Source: Clostridiisalibacter paucivorans DSM 22131 (GTDB lineage Bacteria > Bacillota > Clostridia > Tissierellales > Clostridiisalibacteraceae). From it: DNA of 64,000 bases. This document shows positions 24,578 to 32,594 of the stretch, one piece after another (the first letter of the stretch is position 1; every line of letters starts with the position of its first letter). The notes beneath the pieces were generated by a model. It was given only the letters and a program-made list of their open reading frames with translations. It did not search any database and was not told where the DNA came from. Where the stretch lies: assembly GCF_000620125.1 (NCBI RefSeq), contig NZ_JHVL01000007.1, forward strand, positions 35,486 to 99,485, given 5' to 3'. A program made the position numbers and the translations under genes.

Positions 24578-25123
24578 TCAAAACTTTTTTATTTTTTTGC
24601 TAAGCTGCTCCAAAACACGGTTCATTCTTTTCGTCACAGAAGACTTATGAACACCATCCCTCCTAGCTACATCAGCCATGGAAAGCCCTCTAAAATAAAT
24701 GTCCATCACCAGTTCCTGCTGCTGTGGCTCCAAAGCCTGAATAGCTTTTCTTACAGCTTCTTTCTCAAGATTGGCTAGCACCATATCAAGTGCATCTTCT
24801 TCGGTCATGAGGGTATCGAATTTGTCGTTTTGGTCTGAATAACTGTGGTGGCGTCTGCTCTCAGTCTGATTGTTGTTGTACTCAAGGCGCTCTTCACCTT
24901 TGCTGATCACAAGCCACAGCCAGGGTTCTACACCTTCAGTTTCCGAGATCATCTCCTCTGTGATTTCACATTTTTCATCTGTGGCTTCAAATTCATAAGT
25001 GAATGAATCGCACTCACTTAGATCAAATGTGGTTTTCTTTTTACCAACTGCATAAGTGACCTTTCCTTCTTCTGAAATCTCGATAGTTGTAGTAACTCCA
25101 TTGGTTTTGAATGTTTTTAACAT
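24578..25123 (-). CDS. Sigma-70 region 4-like phage regulator
   Basis: The 181-residue protein starts MLKTFKTNGVTTTIEISEEG, has a strand-rich acidic first half, a central ECF-like spacer (RRHHSYSDQNDKFDTLMTEE), and a C-terminal helix-turn-helix: ALEPQQQELVMDIYFRGLSM, ADVARRDGVHKSSVTKRMNR, VLEQLSKKIKK. This is the sigma region 4 pattern used to touch -35 elements. It heads the replication operon and is a likely early-to-middle switch. The start at 25123 follows AAAGGAGG; the long upstream extension of the frame lies in a terminator and is not coding. Confidence 0.82.
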   Translation of the reverse strand: MLKTFKTNGVTTTIEISEEGKVTYAVGKKKTTFDLSECDSFTYEFEATDEKCEITEEMISETEGVEPWLWLVISKGEERLEYNNNQTESRRHHSYSDQNDKFDTLMTEEDALDMVLANLEKEAVRKAIQALEPQQQELVMDIYFRGLSMADVARRDGVHKSSVTKRMNRVLEQLSKKIKKF

Positions 25124-25179
25124 TGTCTGTTCCTCCTTTGATTTTGTAGTTAGGAGGAAGCACGACCAAAAAAGGGCAT

Positions 25180-25217
25180 AAAAAAAGGCCCTAATACGCA
25201 TAACACGTACTAGGACC
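25180..25217 (-). terminator. Intrinsic terminator ahead of the sigma-like gene
   Basis: On the minus strand GG-t-CCTA-g-TACG pairs with CGTA-t-TAGG-g-CC around a 7-base loop and runs into seven T residues. It lies only about 60 bases before the start of the sigma-like gene. A smaller GCCC-tt-GGGGC hairpin followed by AATTTTT sits just upstream at 25249-25266. Confidence 0.75.
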
Positions 25218-25267
25218 AAATTGGCCGAGGGCGAAATACCCATAGAGCAAAAATTGCCCCAAGGGCA

Positions 25268-25321
25268 TAAAAATAGCCGCTTAGGTTAAGACTCATATAA
25301 ATCCTAACCCAAGCGGCTATT
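25268..25321 (-). terminator. Long intrinsic terminator downstream of the ArpU-like gene
   Basis: AATAGCCGCTT (25272-25282) and AAGCGGCTATT (25311-25321) form an 11-bp perfect outer stem, continued inward by GGTTA/TAACC. On the minus strand it is followed by TTTTTATG. It ends the ArpU-like transcript or acts as an attenuator for the operon that follows. Confidence 0.8.
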
Positions 25322-25419
25322 CTGCCACTATATTCATTTTTTGGACACACTTCCCACTATACTCATTATAGAAGGTCCAGACTGTCAAAACAATTTCAAA
25401 AGCCTATCAATTCTCTCTC

Positions 25420-25485
25420 ATTTGACTGTCAATTTCCTATCATTTGACTTTCATTTTCCTGTCAATCGACTCTCAATAAACTGTC
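25420..25485. repeat. Three imperfect 22-bp tandem repeats
   Basis: Units at 25420-25441, 25442-25463 and 25464-25485 share the pattern ATTTGACTTTCATTTTCCTG, each ending TC, with GAC and TCA at fixed positions. They lie in the 381-base gap between the ArpU-like stop and the sigma-like start, beyond the stacked terminators. A regulator-binding array is the simplest reading. Confidence 0.6.
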
Positions 25486-25504
25486 AGTTTTAGTCCGCAT
25501 ACCT

Positions 25505-26071
25505 CTATTGAAGCTTGTCCCAGTATTCTTTTAGAGGCGGGATTATGTACCCCCAAAGAGCAATCCCCATGAGTTCAGTTGCCTGTTTCTTATAGCGGTA
25601 ATAGGTTGACTGGGTCAAATTCAACTTTCTCATGATGGCATCATCACAAATCACATCTTTATCAATGTAACAGTAAGTGATGATGTCATGGTATACCTGT
25701 CCATGCTTTGGATGGGTTTTCAGATGCTTTAGTGCCTTGTCCACGATTTCGATCATCTGCTTCGTTTCCGCAATGCACATAAGCCTGTCTTCAATGGCTT
25801 TCTTGTCTTTTGTCAGATCATACTCGTCCAGCTCCAAGCTTAAAAAATCAACCAGTTCAGAGATTCTATCGCTTCCGTACTCCTGTGCTGTCTCTTGAAC
25901 CTCATATATGGCAGTCTCTATCCTCCATACCACTGTCCGATAGATGGATAGAAGAAGCTTCGTCTTATGAAATTGCTGTGTTTCTAGTTTCTTTGTTCCC
26001 CCCAAAGGCCTCACCCCTTTCAACCCCTTGGAAGATGGTTGTTGGTCTTGTAACTTTATATCTTTCTGCAT
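25505..26071 (-). CDS. ArpU-type phage transcriptional regulator
   Basis: The 188-residue protein starts MQKDIKLQDQQPSSKGLKGV. After a basic tail it has long helices (LLLSIYRTVVWRIETAIYEV, ELVDFLSLELDEYDLTKDKK) and ends with a region 4-like DNA-binding part, ICDDAIMRKLNLTQSTYYRY, then KKQATELMGIALWGYI. This matches ArpU/RinA-like regulators that turn on phage gene blocks. AAGGAGG precedes the ATG. Its promoter contains a LexA-like box, so it is probably an early gene of induction. Confidence 0.75.
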   Translation of the reverse strand: MQKDIKLQDQQPSSKGLKGVRPLGGTKKLETQQFHKTKLLLSIYRTVVWRIETAIYEVQETAQEYGSDRISELVDFLSLELDEYDLTKDKKAIEDRLMCIAETKQMIEIVDKALKHLKTHPKHGQVYHDIITYCYIDKDVICDDAIMRKLNLTQSTYYRYKKQATELMGIALWGYIIPPLKEYWDKLQ

Positions 26072-26120
26072 TTTTGAGCCTCCTTTTTCAGAATTATCTG
26101 TGGCGAAAAGGCTTATTTAT

Positions 26121-26150
26121 ATTATATAACCGAACATACGTTCTGTCTAA
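26121..26150 (-). promoter_or_regulatory. Promoter with LexA (SOS) box in its spacer
   Basis: On the minus strand TTAGAC (26145-26150) and TATAAT (26121-26126) are 18 bases apart. The spacer holds CGAACATACGTTCT at 26131-26144 (plus strand), which fits the Gram-positive LexA consensus CGAAC-N4-GTTCG except for the last base. It lies about 50 bases upstream of the ArpU-like gene. LexA bound here would block the promoter until DNA damage. Confidence 0.75.
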
Positions 26151-26251
26151 TATAATATTCCTACCTTTTATCCAACAATGCTGACAAACCCTTTAAAAAT
26201 ACAGGTTTGCTAAAGAATATTTTTTTGTTCTTTCATCCCATCATCATGCTT

Positions 26252-26276
26252 CAAATATACGTTTGTTGCGTATTTG
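26252..26276. promoter_or_regulatory. Inverted repeat, candidate repressor operator
   Basis: CAAATAtACG-tttgttg-CGTaTTTG is a near-perfect inverted repeat in the 380-base divergent region between the repressor and ArpU-like genes. A second shorter pair, CAAACC/GGTTTG, surrounds about 26185-26208. Symmetric sites here are expected for the dimeric XRE repressor, which is inference. Confidence 0.45.
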
Positions 26277-26377
26277 GGATTTATTATTAAAAAAATATTC
26301 TAATAACTTAGATTAAGATAATTATACAGATTTGATAACGCCCTGTCAATCCCATTTCCGCAACTTTCATTATTTTA

Positions 26378-26406
26378 TTGCATTTTTCGTTGCGTTGGTT
26401 TATACT
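26378..26406 (+). promoter_or_regulatory. Promoter of the XRE repressor gene
   Basis: TTGCAT (26378-26383), 17 bases, TATACT (26401-26406), placing the start of transcription about 35 bases ahead of the repressor ATG. A second candidate, TTGACT-17-TATAAA, at 26409-26437 would begin at the ribosome binding site and is less likely. Confidence 0.65.
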
Positions 26407-26451
26407 ATTGACTATAGGCAAAATAATTTGTATAAAGAGAGGTGGATTATC

Positions 26452-27141
26452 ATGCCCAACAAATCACTAACTGACCAGGAAATTCAAGAATTACGGAAGC
26501 GGCTTCGTGCCAGAAGGCTATTTCTTGATTTAACATATCAAGAATTAGCAGAAAAAACTGGCATGAGCAAATCTACTCTTCAACGTTATGAAACGGGGGG
26601 TATTAAAAACCTACCATATAGCAAAATACCGATACTTGCTGAAGCCTTAGGGGTTTCTACAGGCTACTTTACGGATTTGGACCAAGATTATACATCACCA
26701 AATATCCTTAAGACAAACAGCTTCAATGTTGCAGACAGAACTGAGTTAATCGAAAGAGCTAGAAAATTTGAAGATGAAGCAATCGCTCGTATTACCCCAG
26801 CATTAATCCAAAATGGCTATACAGTTGAAAAGCAACCTCATGGATCACTGGGTGATATCGTAGCAATTAAAGGAAAAGAAGCTTGGCATATTGATTTTAA
26901 GTTTACAAGCGACTTAGAGAAGCACCCTATAGGTACAGGTCGAACATACCAAGAGTTTCTTTTTCGGCTAGGTAGATTGGCTGTATATCAAGGCAAAGTC
27001 ACTAAATACTCTATCTTAACCAATATGCGAGTGATAGGCCAACAAATGATTGAAAGGTACAATCCGCGGCACATAGATATTGAACTAAGTGTACTTTACC
27101 TTACTCGTGACGGTTACGAAGAACTCTACTTCCAAAAATAA
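26452..27141 (+). CDS. XRE-family repressor with PD-(D/E)XK-like C-terminal domain
   Basis: The 229-residue protein begins MPNKSLTDQEIQELRKRLRA. A Cro/CI-type helix-turn-helix follows (LTYQELAEKTGMSKSTLQRY, ETGGIKNLPYSKIPILAEAL). The C-terminal half, ARKFEDEAIARITPALIQNG, then GDIVAIKGKEAWHIDFKF, looks like the nuclease-fold core Asp-(X)n-(D/E)-x-Lys. CI repressors normally end in an S24 autoproteolysis domain, which is absent. As the only plus-strand gene at the phage's right end, divergent from the ArpU-like gene, it is the best candidate for the lysogeny repressor. The ATG at 26452 follows GAGAGGTGG. Confidence 0.82.
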   Translation: MPNKSLTDQEIQELRKRLRARRLFLDLTYQELAEKTGMSKSTLQRYETGGIKNLPYSKIPILAEALGVSTGYFTDLDQDYTSPNILKTNSFNVADRTELIERARKFEDEAIARITPALIQNGYTVEKQPHGSLGDIVAIKGKEAWHIDFKFTSDLEKHPIGTGRTYQEFLFRLGRLAVYQGKVTKYSILTNMRVIGQQMIERYNPRHIDIELSVLYLTRDGYEELYFQK

Positions 27142-27147
27142 CAAAGT

Positions 27148-27178
27148 CCCGCCAGGCATCTACGCTTGACGGGTTTTA
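27148..27178 (+). terminator. Intrinsic terminator after the repressor gene
   Basis: CCCGcCAgGC-atctac-GCtTGaCGGG followed by TTTTATC. It lies between the convergent repressor gene and the gene ending at 27180 and may serve both directions. Confidence 0.7.
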
Positions 27179-27179
27179 T

Positions 27180-27479
27180 CTATTTTCCAGTTAAATTGAG
27201 AAGATCCTCTAAAGGCTCATACCCTTTGTCGTTAAAGACGTACTTCCGCACTTCACCATTGATTGTGGCGGTGATCAGTCCCATCACCTGACCAGGATTT
27301 TTCTGAAAGGTCATGGGTAGCTCACCAAAGAACTCGGACCCGAAGGATGATTCAATAAAGTCCAGTTCATTAAGATGGATTGTCCTGATGAAGTTCAAGA
27401 TATTAAACTTGATCTGTTCTTCGAGACTCAAATCTCCAGCTTTCAGCATTTTCTTTACTTCAATTTCTGAATACTTCAT
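27180..27479 (-). CDS. Hypothetical protein
   Basis: The 99-residue product starts MKYSEIEVKKMLKAGDLSLE. Its helical N-terminal half is followed by a strand pair, PGQVMGLITATINGEVRKYV, and LEDLLNLTGK. I do not recognise it. A good AAGGGG site precedes the ATG, and it stands alone between the repressor terminator and an unrelated pair of genes. It could be phage or island cargo. Confidence 0.55.
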   Translation of the reverse strand: MKYSEIEVKKMLKAGDLSLEEQIKFNILNFIRTIHLNELDFIESSFGSEFFGELPMTFQKNPGQVMGLITATINGEVRKYVFNDKGYEPLEDLLNLTGK

Positions 27480-27539
27480 TGGGCTATCCCCTTTCAGATT
27501 TTTAATTTTCTTAATCTAGCCTAGTATGTAAGAGCTGAT

Positions 27540-28298
27540 CTATTCACTTTCTTGGGCAGACATTTTCATAATCTCAACCATTTCATCTTTGGGAATTACT
27601 TTAAACTCCTTCTTCCCACAATGATTAAACGTACCTACAATGAAAAACGAATGCTTCCTGTCAATAATCTCATGAAATTCAAAGCCATCTTTATGGTCAT
27701 AGCAGTGTAGTAATTCATTTAAAAATACGTCTTTAGTTCGAATAGATAACTTTTCCCAGGTTTGAAGAGCAGCTTCAGTGATTTGTGCCATGTCTTTTTT
27801 TATATCAGGCATCCTATCGTTAAGCTCTCTGACAAACATATCCCCTGAATCATCAAATAGTTCAGTTTTGGGGTTGTATTCAATCTCCGAACTTGGAAGG
27901 TGTAAATTCAACTTGTTATAATCTTCATCGACTTCATAAAAACGGTATGGAATCTCTTTAATAATTGAGCTTGATTTCCCTTGTATTTTCTTATCCATGG
28001 TCTTTGTGAACATTATAGGTTCCTCTAAATACCGTTCTATCTGTTCTCTGGATGCATATTGATGTATCAAAGCTTTCTTCATTTCTCCTTTGATTAATGC
28101 TTCTAGATCTTCCTTGCCACTGACGTCATAAATCATAAATGGAAAAAAATATTTGTCGTTCATTATAAACAAACATTTACTGTCATCAATTTCAAACACA
28201 CTAAGATGCCATTTAAAAAATCCATCTTCTGAACAAGAATCTTCAGATTTGATTTTATAGAAAGTAAGTAGCTTCTGAGTGCTTTGAATTTGTATCAT
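27540..28298 (-). CDS. Hypothetical protein, second gene of a coupled pair
   Basis: The 252-residue protein MIQIQSTQKLLTFYKIKSED is acidic and mixed alpha/beta, with paired aromatic strands (FFKWHLSVFEIDDSKCLFIM, YFFPFMIYDVSGKEDLEALI) and a C-terminal FHEIIDRKHSFFIVGTFNHC. No signal peptide, membrane segment or known catalytic motif is visible. It overlaps the upstream gene by 4 bases, so the two products are probably made together. Function unknown. Confidence 0.6.
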   Translation of the reverse strand: MIQIQSTQKLLTFYKIKSEDSCSEDGFFKWHLSVFEIDDSKCLFIMNDKYFFPFMIYDVSGKEDLEALIKGEMKKALIHQYASREQIERYLEEPIMFTKTMDKKIQGKSSSIIKEIPYRFYEVDEDYNKLNLHLPSSEIEYNPKTELFDDSGDMFVRELNDRMPDIKKDMAQITEAALQTWEKLSIRTKDVFLNELLHCYDHKDGFEFHEIIDRKHSFFIVGTFNHCGKKEFKVIPKDEMVEIMKMSAQESE

Positions 28299-28933
28299 TT
28301 ATTTCTCCTTATTTCTTCCATTTCATTTGGCGTAAATCCATTGTTCTCAGGGACTCTAGTATTATTTGCAAGTTCTCTGATGAGTCCCATGAGCTCATTT
28401 ACATCCTTTTCATTTTTTATTTTAAGTTCCCTGTTTTCGAATAGATATCCTATATTCGCCAGGCTATCAGCAGGCTTGCAATAACGCTGAATTTCTAATG
28501 CTAGTTCATCTGCCCTAGATTTTCGCCAGAATCTTTTCCTGAAGAATCGTCTCACCGCTTCAAACTGCTCATTTACCTCAAAATGCTCAAGGTGCGCATA
28601 CTTCAATAGCTCTTCTTTTTCAGGAATATAGTATGGTTTCCCTGCTTTCTGTCTCATAACCGCATCAAAATTCTCAAAAGCCATTATGAGGGCACTAACA
28701 AAATATTCATCTTTGATTCCGATATATGTTTCGATGTTTCTGGTTCTTTCATCTTCTTCAATTAATCTCAAGTCATTAAGATTGATTTGATAGTCGTTTT
28801 GCTTGTTGATGATCTCTATAACCTTTTCTCTATGGATAACACCATAAAGATTGATCATTGCTTGGATGTAGGTGTAGATTTCATTGTAAACTTCTGAATC
28901 CATTCCCAGAGCAGTTGCCTTTTTATTTACCAT
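28295..28933 (-). CDS. Hypothetical helical protein, first gene of a coupled pair
   Basis: The 212-residue protein contains GVIHREKVIEIINKQNDYQI, YIGIKDEYFVSALIMAFENF and KPYYIPEKEELLKYAHLEHF, and ends NTRVPENNGFTPNEMEEI. This arrangement is like the N-terminal helical body of SEC-C-motif proteins, but the cysteine-rich SEC-C tail is missing. The function of that group is unsettled. A good GGGGG site lies upstream. I infer that it works with the coupled gene at 27540-28298. Confidence 0.6.
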   Translation of the reverse strand: MVNKKATALGMDSEVYNEIYTYIQAMINLYGVIHREKVIEIINKQNDYQINLNDLRLIEEDERTRNIETYIGIKDEYFVSALIMAFENFDAVMRQKAGKPYYIPEKEELLKYAHLEHFEVNEQFEAVRRFFRKRFWRKSRADELALEIQRYCKPADSLANIGYLFENRELKIKNEKDVNELMGLIRELANNTRVPENNGFTPNEMEEIRRNK

Positions 28934-28986
28934 TGTAACATCACCCCCATTTTAATAACAGGGTTAACTGGCGTACATGTATTTAA

Positions 28987-29952
28987 TTAACCTCTATGAG
29001 CATTTCCCTTATCATGCCACTCAAGAATCTCAATAGCATATTCAAAAAATTCCTTTATCATAATATCTTGTTGATCTTCTGTTTCTTGATCATGGACAGC
29101 GCTAACTGAAGCTAACGCATGAATCAATTGAGGAAATTTATTCTTAAGGATTGTCTTGTCTAATGCCTTTTCCTGCAAACGCCTTCTTGTTCTTATTTTC
29201 CTATAATTTTTTTCTTTGCGCTCAAACTTTGGTTTTGAAGCTTTGACTATAACCATCTTTTGTAATTTTTCAATCATCTTTTGATATTCATTATTGAGAA
29301 GTATAGAAAGATGATGAAAGTAAAAATCGCTAATTTGATTTATTGTTTCTGAAATTCCAATATTGTCATCACTTTCTATTTGTTTATTAACGTTAATGGT
29401 GTTCTTACTATCAATTTCTTTTTTCTTAAAGTATCCATGTAGAATTACAGAAAACATATTGAGATTCATGATATATATTTTGATTTGCAAAAGCATGCCT
29501 AGAACATCATCATCTAATATGTATAAGCCCTTCATGGTCAGATTTTCAAGTTTTTCTAGCGTTTCGCTAATACCCTTTTCACTATCTATCGCATGACTGG
29601 AATAGCAACTTTCATTATCCTCCAATGATAACCCGCTTTTCTCTAAATTGCTTTTTACAGCCTCCACATTATCTGGATATATTCTTGTCTTATTTTGAAC
29701 TTCAACAAATTCTCTAATAGCATTATATTGTTCAAGACGCATATCAAGCACTCGAGCTTTGACCTTTTGAATCTCTCTTTTCTTATCAACATATAAAGTT
29801 GAGACTACTGCAACAAGAAGCGAAGCAAACAATATGCCTAATATTTCTATAAAGTTTCCTATCATGAAGTCTGGCAATTCATTTATACTTACTGAGATAT
29901 CAATAAACAAATTAGAAAACCATCCTACAATAGCTTCAAATAAACTCTTCAT
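28987..29952 (-). CDS. Membrane-anchored protein of unknown function (pair member B)
   Basis: A 321-residue protein with an amphipathic start and one strong membrane segment, FIEILGILFASLLVAVVSTL at about residues 34-53. A long, basic, helical cytoplasmic part follows (KREIQKVKARVLDMRLEQYN and onward) and ends acidic. The start TAATG overlaps the stop of pair member A. Both proteins place a basic coiled segment directly after the membrane helix, followed by similar helix patterns, so they look like diverged paralogues. A two-component membrane system, perhaps defensive, is inference only. Confidence 0.6.
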   Translation of the reverse strand: MKSLFEAIVGWFSNLFIDISVSINELPDFMIGNFIEILGILFASLLVAVVSTLYVDKKREIQKVKARVLDMRLEQYNAIREFVEVQNKTRIYPDNVEAVKSNLEKSGLSLEDNESCYSSHAIDSEKGISETLEKLENLTMKGLYILDDDVLGMLLQIKIYIMNLNMFSVILHGYFKKKEIDSKNTINVNKQIESDDNIGISETINQISDFYFHHLSILLNNEYQKMIEKLQKMVIVKASKPKFERKEKNYRKIRTRRRLQEKALDKTILKNKFPQLIHALASVSAVHDQETEDQQDIMIKEFFEYAIEILEWHDKGNAHRG

Positions 29953-30803
29953 TATGACACCTCCTGATCGTGGAGAAAAGGTGTCATTACAAGATCATTC
30001 GCTTGTAGATGCTCAGATAAAACTTGATATGGTGTGCCAATCTTATCAGCCATCACATCAATTAGTAATTGAAAGATGCCAATTTCATTAATGGCATATA
30101 AAGTTTCGCTAAATCTACCATAAAAGAATTCCGCTTGTTTCACTTCATTTCTCAAGGGTGGTTTGGTACAGGATTTTAACTTATACAACTCACCGACTAA
30201 AGCTCGTTCAAAATCTGCCTGCATTTTCACCATATCAAAATCAATTACAACACCTAACTTTGGAAGAAAATCTTCAAGGATCTCATCAGCTACCCTTTCA
30301 TCCAACAATGTTCCATCAGGCATTGGAGTAGTCATCAGATATTTGTAGTATCCGTCAAGCTTTGACATGTATAAATAAACGTATATGAATTCCTTGTAAG
30401 ATTTTGGTCCCACCAAGTGAAGTTTATTGATATAAAAATCATCAAGGGACTTAAGGATCGCATGAAACTTTTCTCGGCTTTCAAAGAATGGAGGGTATTC
30501 TACCGCAGCTCGATCCTTAAGTGTCACTATACCATGCTTTTCTAATTCTCTACGGATATCTAGTTCAGCATCAAGAACAATAGTTCTTTCATTTATTCTT
30601 GCCATGGAATCTAGTATTTCAAGATAAGCTGTAATTCGATCATTAAGAATTTTACCTTCACGTTCATTTAAGGCTTCTTGCTTAGATAACCAATGGATTG
30701 AAATAAATCCCACTGCTCCAGCAACTATAATAGTTGAAAGGAAGCCAAAGATGCCTTGCCATATAATTTCTGATAAACCTAGAAAAACTGTTTCTTCAAT
30801 CAT
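29952..30803 (-). CDS. Membrane-anchored protein of unknown function (pair member A)
   Basis: The 283-residue product starts MIEETVFLGLSEIIWQGIFG and has a membrane helix FLSTIIVAGAVGFISIHWL at about residues 21-39, then a helical cytoplasmic region (NDRITAYLEILDSMARINER, KSYKEFIYVYLYMSKLDGYY). A glycine- and acid-poor helical tail closes the protein. AAGGAGG precedes its ATG, making it the first gene of the two-gene unit with 28987-29952. I know no named family for it. Confidence 0.6.
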   Translation of the reverse strand: MIEETVFLGLSEIIWQGIFGFLSTIIVAGAVGFISIHWLSKQEALNEREGKILNDRITAYLEILDSMARINERTIVLDAELDIRRELEKHGIVTLKDRAAVEYPPFFESREKFHAILKSLDDFYINKLHLVGPKSYKEFIYVYLYMSKLDGYYKYLMTTPMPDGTLLDERVADEILEDFLPKLGVVIDFDMVKMQADFERALVGELYKLKSCTKPPLRNEVKQAEFFYGRFSETLYAINEIGIFQLLIDVMADKIGTPYQVLSEHLQANDLVMTPFLHDQEVS

Positions 30804-30838
30804 CGGTGACCTCCTTCCTTAAATTCGTTCAACACAAT

Positions 30839-31468
30839 CTACTCATCTTCTCCTCGATGCTCCACATTCATAGCATCAACCCAATCTTCCTCAACATAGA
30901 CCATCCCGTTCCGACCTTCCACCTTACGGTTCGGACCAGCCTTATACAATTTACAGTTTAATGGCCCATAACAGAAAGTTTCAAACCTATATTTTCTTCG
31001 ACCTCTTGGATTCCAATTATCAATAATTATCTCAACAGGCATCCTAGCTCCCCACATGCAGCTACTACAGAAAACCTCATATGTCCTAGCTGCCAGCCTG
31101 CGGTGTCCTCTTTCTCTGTAAACTTCCAGCTCCGGCGGCACCAGTTCCCAGGGTGATGATGAGTTAGAGATGGTGGTGCTTTGGGTGATGAGTTTAAGCT
31201 TTGAGACTTTATAGTGATCAACTGGCTCCATATCTGGATCCGGCACAGAGACGCACTCCCCACTGATGATATCGTTCACCTTGAGTTGGTGTTTGGCATG
31301 GGCTGCTTTACCGATGCCTATGGAGAAGGTATCATGTTGGTTATTGATTTCTCCCTCTAAAATGATGGCATACCCGAGGTATGTATGAGAAGCTTCATCG
31401 AAGGAACGGAGCAAACGGATCCTGGGCTGAATTGAAATTATAGTACCTTTGAAGGTGTGTTTGTCCAT
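30839..31468 (-). CDS. OB-fold/zinc-like hypothetical protein, copy 1
   Basis: A 209-residue protein beginning MDKHTFKGTIISIQPRIRLL. The first half is strand-rich with a GKAAHAKHQLKVNDIISGEC segment, like an OB-fold. The second half has CSSCMWGARMPVEIII and FCYGPLNCKLYKAG, giving four cysteines in pairs, a probable zinc site. A nearly identical gene lies at 34937-35563, and the two differ in scattered positions. Even the ribosome binding regions match. The function is unknown to me. The duplicated gene brackets three other cargo genes, which could recombine between the copies. Confidence 0.7.
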   Translation of the reverse strand: MDKHTFKGTIISIQPRIRLLRSFDEASHTYLGYAIILEGEINNQHDTFSIGIGKAAHAKHQLKVNDIISGECVSVPDPDMEPVDHYKVSKLKLITQSTTISNSSSPWELVPPELEVYRERGHRRLAARTYEVFCSSCMWGARMPVEIIIDNWNPRGRRKYRFETFCYGPLNCKLYKAGPNRKVEGRNGMVYVEEDWVDAMNVEHRGEDE

Positions 31469-31507
31469 GACTTGAGGCCTCCTTTATTTTGATTAAATCA
31501 TAAATTA

Positions 31508-32386
31508 CTATTCCAATCCAAAATCTTTCTTCAAATCTTCAAAAACTTTGGATTGTGCAAACTTTTCAGGGTCCACTTTAATCTTATCAACAATTTTAGA
31601 TTTTTGTTTTTCACTAATTTCATCTGATCTCTGTTTTGAAAAGTCTAAAATCTCGTTAAGCTCATTTGCGCAGAAGCTTTTTATTATTTGGTTTTTAGCT
31701 TTCAACTGCCCTACTCCATTACATATCTCAGTATTTTCCCAATACTCATCGGGACCTTTACTATATAATGAAAATAATATAATACCCATCATATTAGTAA
31801 TTGTAGCTTGTGAATTTAGTTCCTTATTAAAAAATGTGTAACTTGTGATTCCTCTATGAAAAGTAACGTGTGGTCTCAGCTCGGGATATGATTTTTCAAC
31901 GTCAACCAAGTCATCAAAGAAGAAAATATGATGCTCTATTCCATCAATTTCGGAGTTTATTTTTAGTAAGTACTCTCTCATACTTTTCTCTTTTTGAATC
32001 AAAATTTCAAGTGTAGTTAAATCTACACCATAAACCTCATGATTTTTCACAAAATCCAGAATATCTAAATATAGACTTCTCCAACTGATAGAAGTAAGAA
32101 AATAATATGTTTCTTGATCATAATCAAATTCCTTTATACTGTCATTCATGTATGGATAAAAGAACTTATTTGCAAACTTCGTCTCATATGCACTAAACAG
32201 ATCCTCACAGTCTCCGCAAAGCATGTAATGTTTTTCTCCATCCTGCACAACTCTATTTGGATTTTCCATATTTCTGATTGCCCCAAATGAAGTTTTCTTC
32301 AAATGTCTAATCACGAACTTGGGCACTATGTGACTCAACTCCAAATCTTTATATTCATGACACAACGCGCATTTCTCTTTGGGCAT
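31508..32386 (-). CDS. HNH-like zinc protein of unknown function
   Basis: The 292-residue protein opens MPKEKCALCHEYKDLELSHI, then VPKFVIRHLKK and later MLCGDCEDLFSAYETKF. The CxxC...SHI.P...CxxC arrangement is that of HNH-like treble-clef domains. The rest is helical and acidic with no second motif. Such stand-alone HNH-like proteins occur in defence islands and could cut DNA or bind it. The ATG at 32386 follows GGAGG by 7 bases; an upstream ATG at 32413 lacks a site. Confidence 0.6.
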   Translation of the reverse strand: MPKEKCALCHEYKDLELSHIVPKFVIRHLKKTSFGAIRNMENPNRVVQDGEKHYMLCGDCEDLFSAYETKFANKFFYPYMNDSIKEFDYDQETYYFLTSISWRSLYLDILDFVKNHEVYGVDLTTLEILIQKEKSMREYLLKINSEIDGIEHHIFFFDDLVDVEKSYPELRPHVTFHRGITSYTFFNKELNSQATITNMMGIILFSLYSKGPDEYWENTEICNGVGQLKAKNQIIKSFCANELNEILDFSKQRSDEISEKQKSKIVDKIKVDPEKFAQSKVFEDLKKDFGLE

Positions 32387-32594
32387 GCTAACACCTCCTC
32401 GTTCTTGTATCATTCACCTAGGATGAACTTCCAGCAAAATTCAACCCATTAAACCGAAGTTAAGTGAATATCCTGTAAGTCTGTTCGATTTTATTAAACC
32501 TTTCACACCTCTAAATATCATAAGGCATCCCTCCTTCATAAGTCTCTCTGGCTTGTTGCGTTCATCCATTGGATCTTGAGGGAAGTCCATCCTA

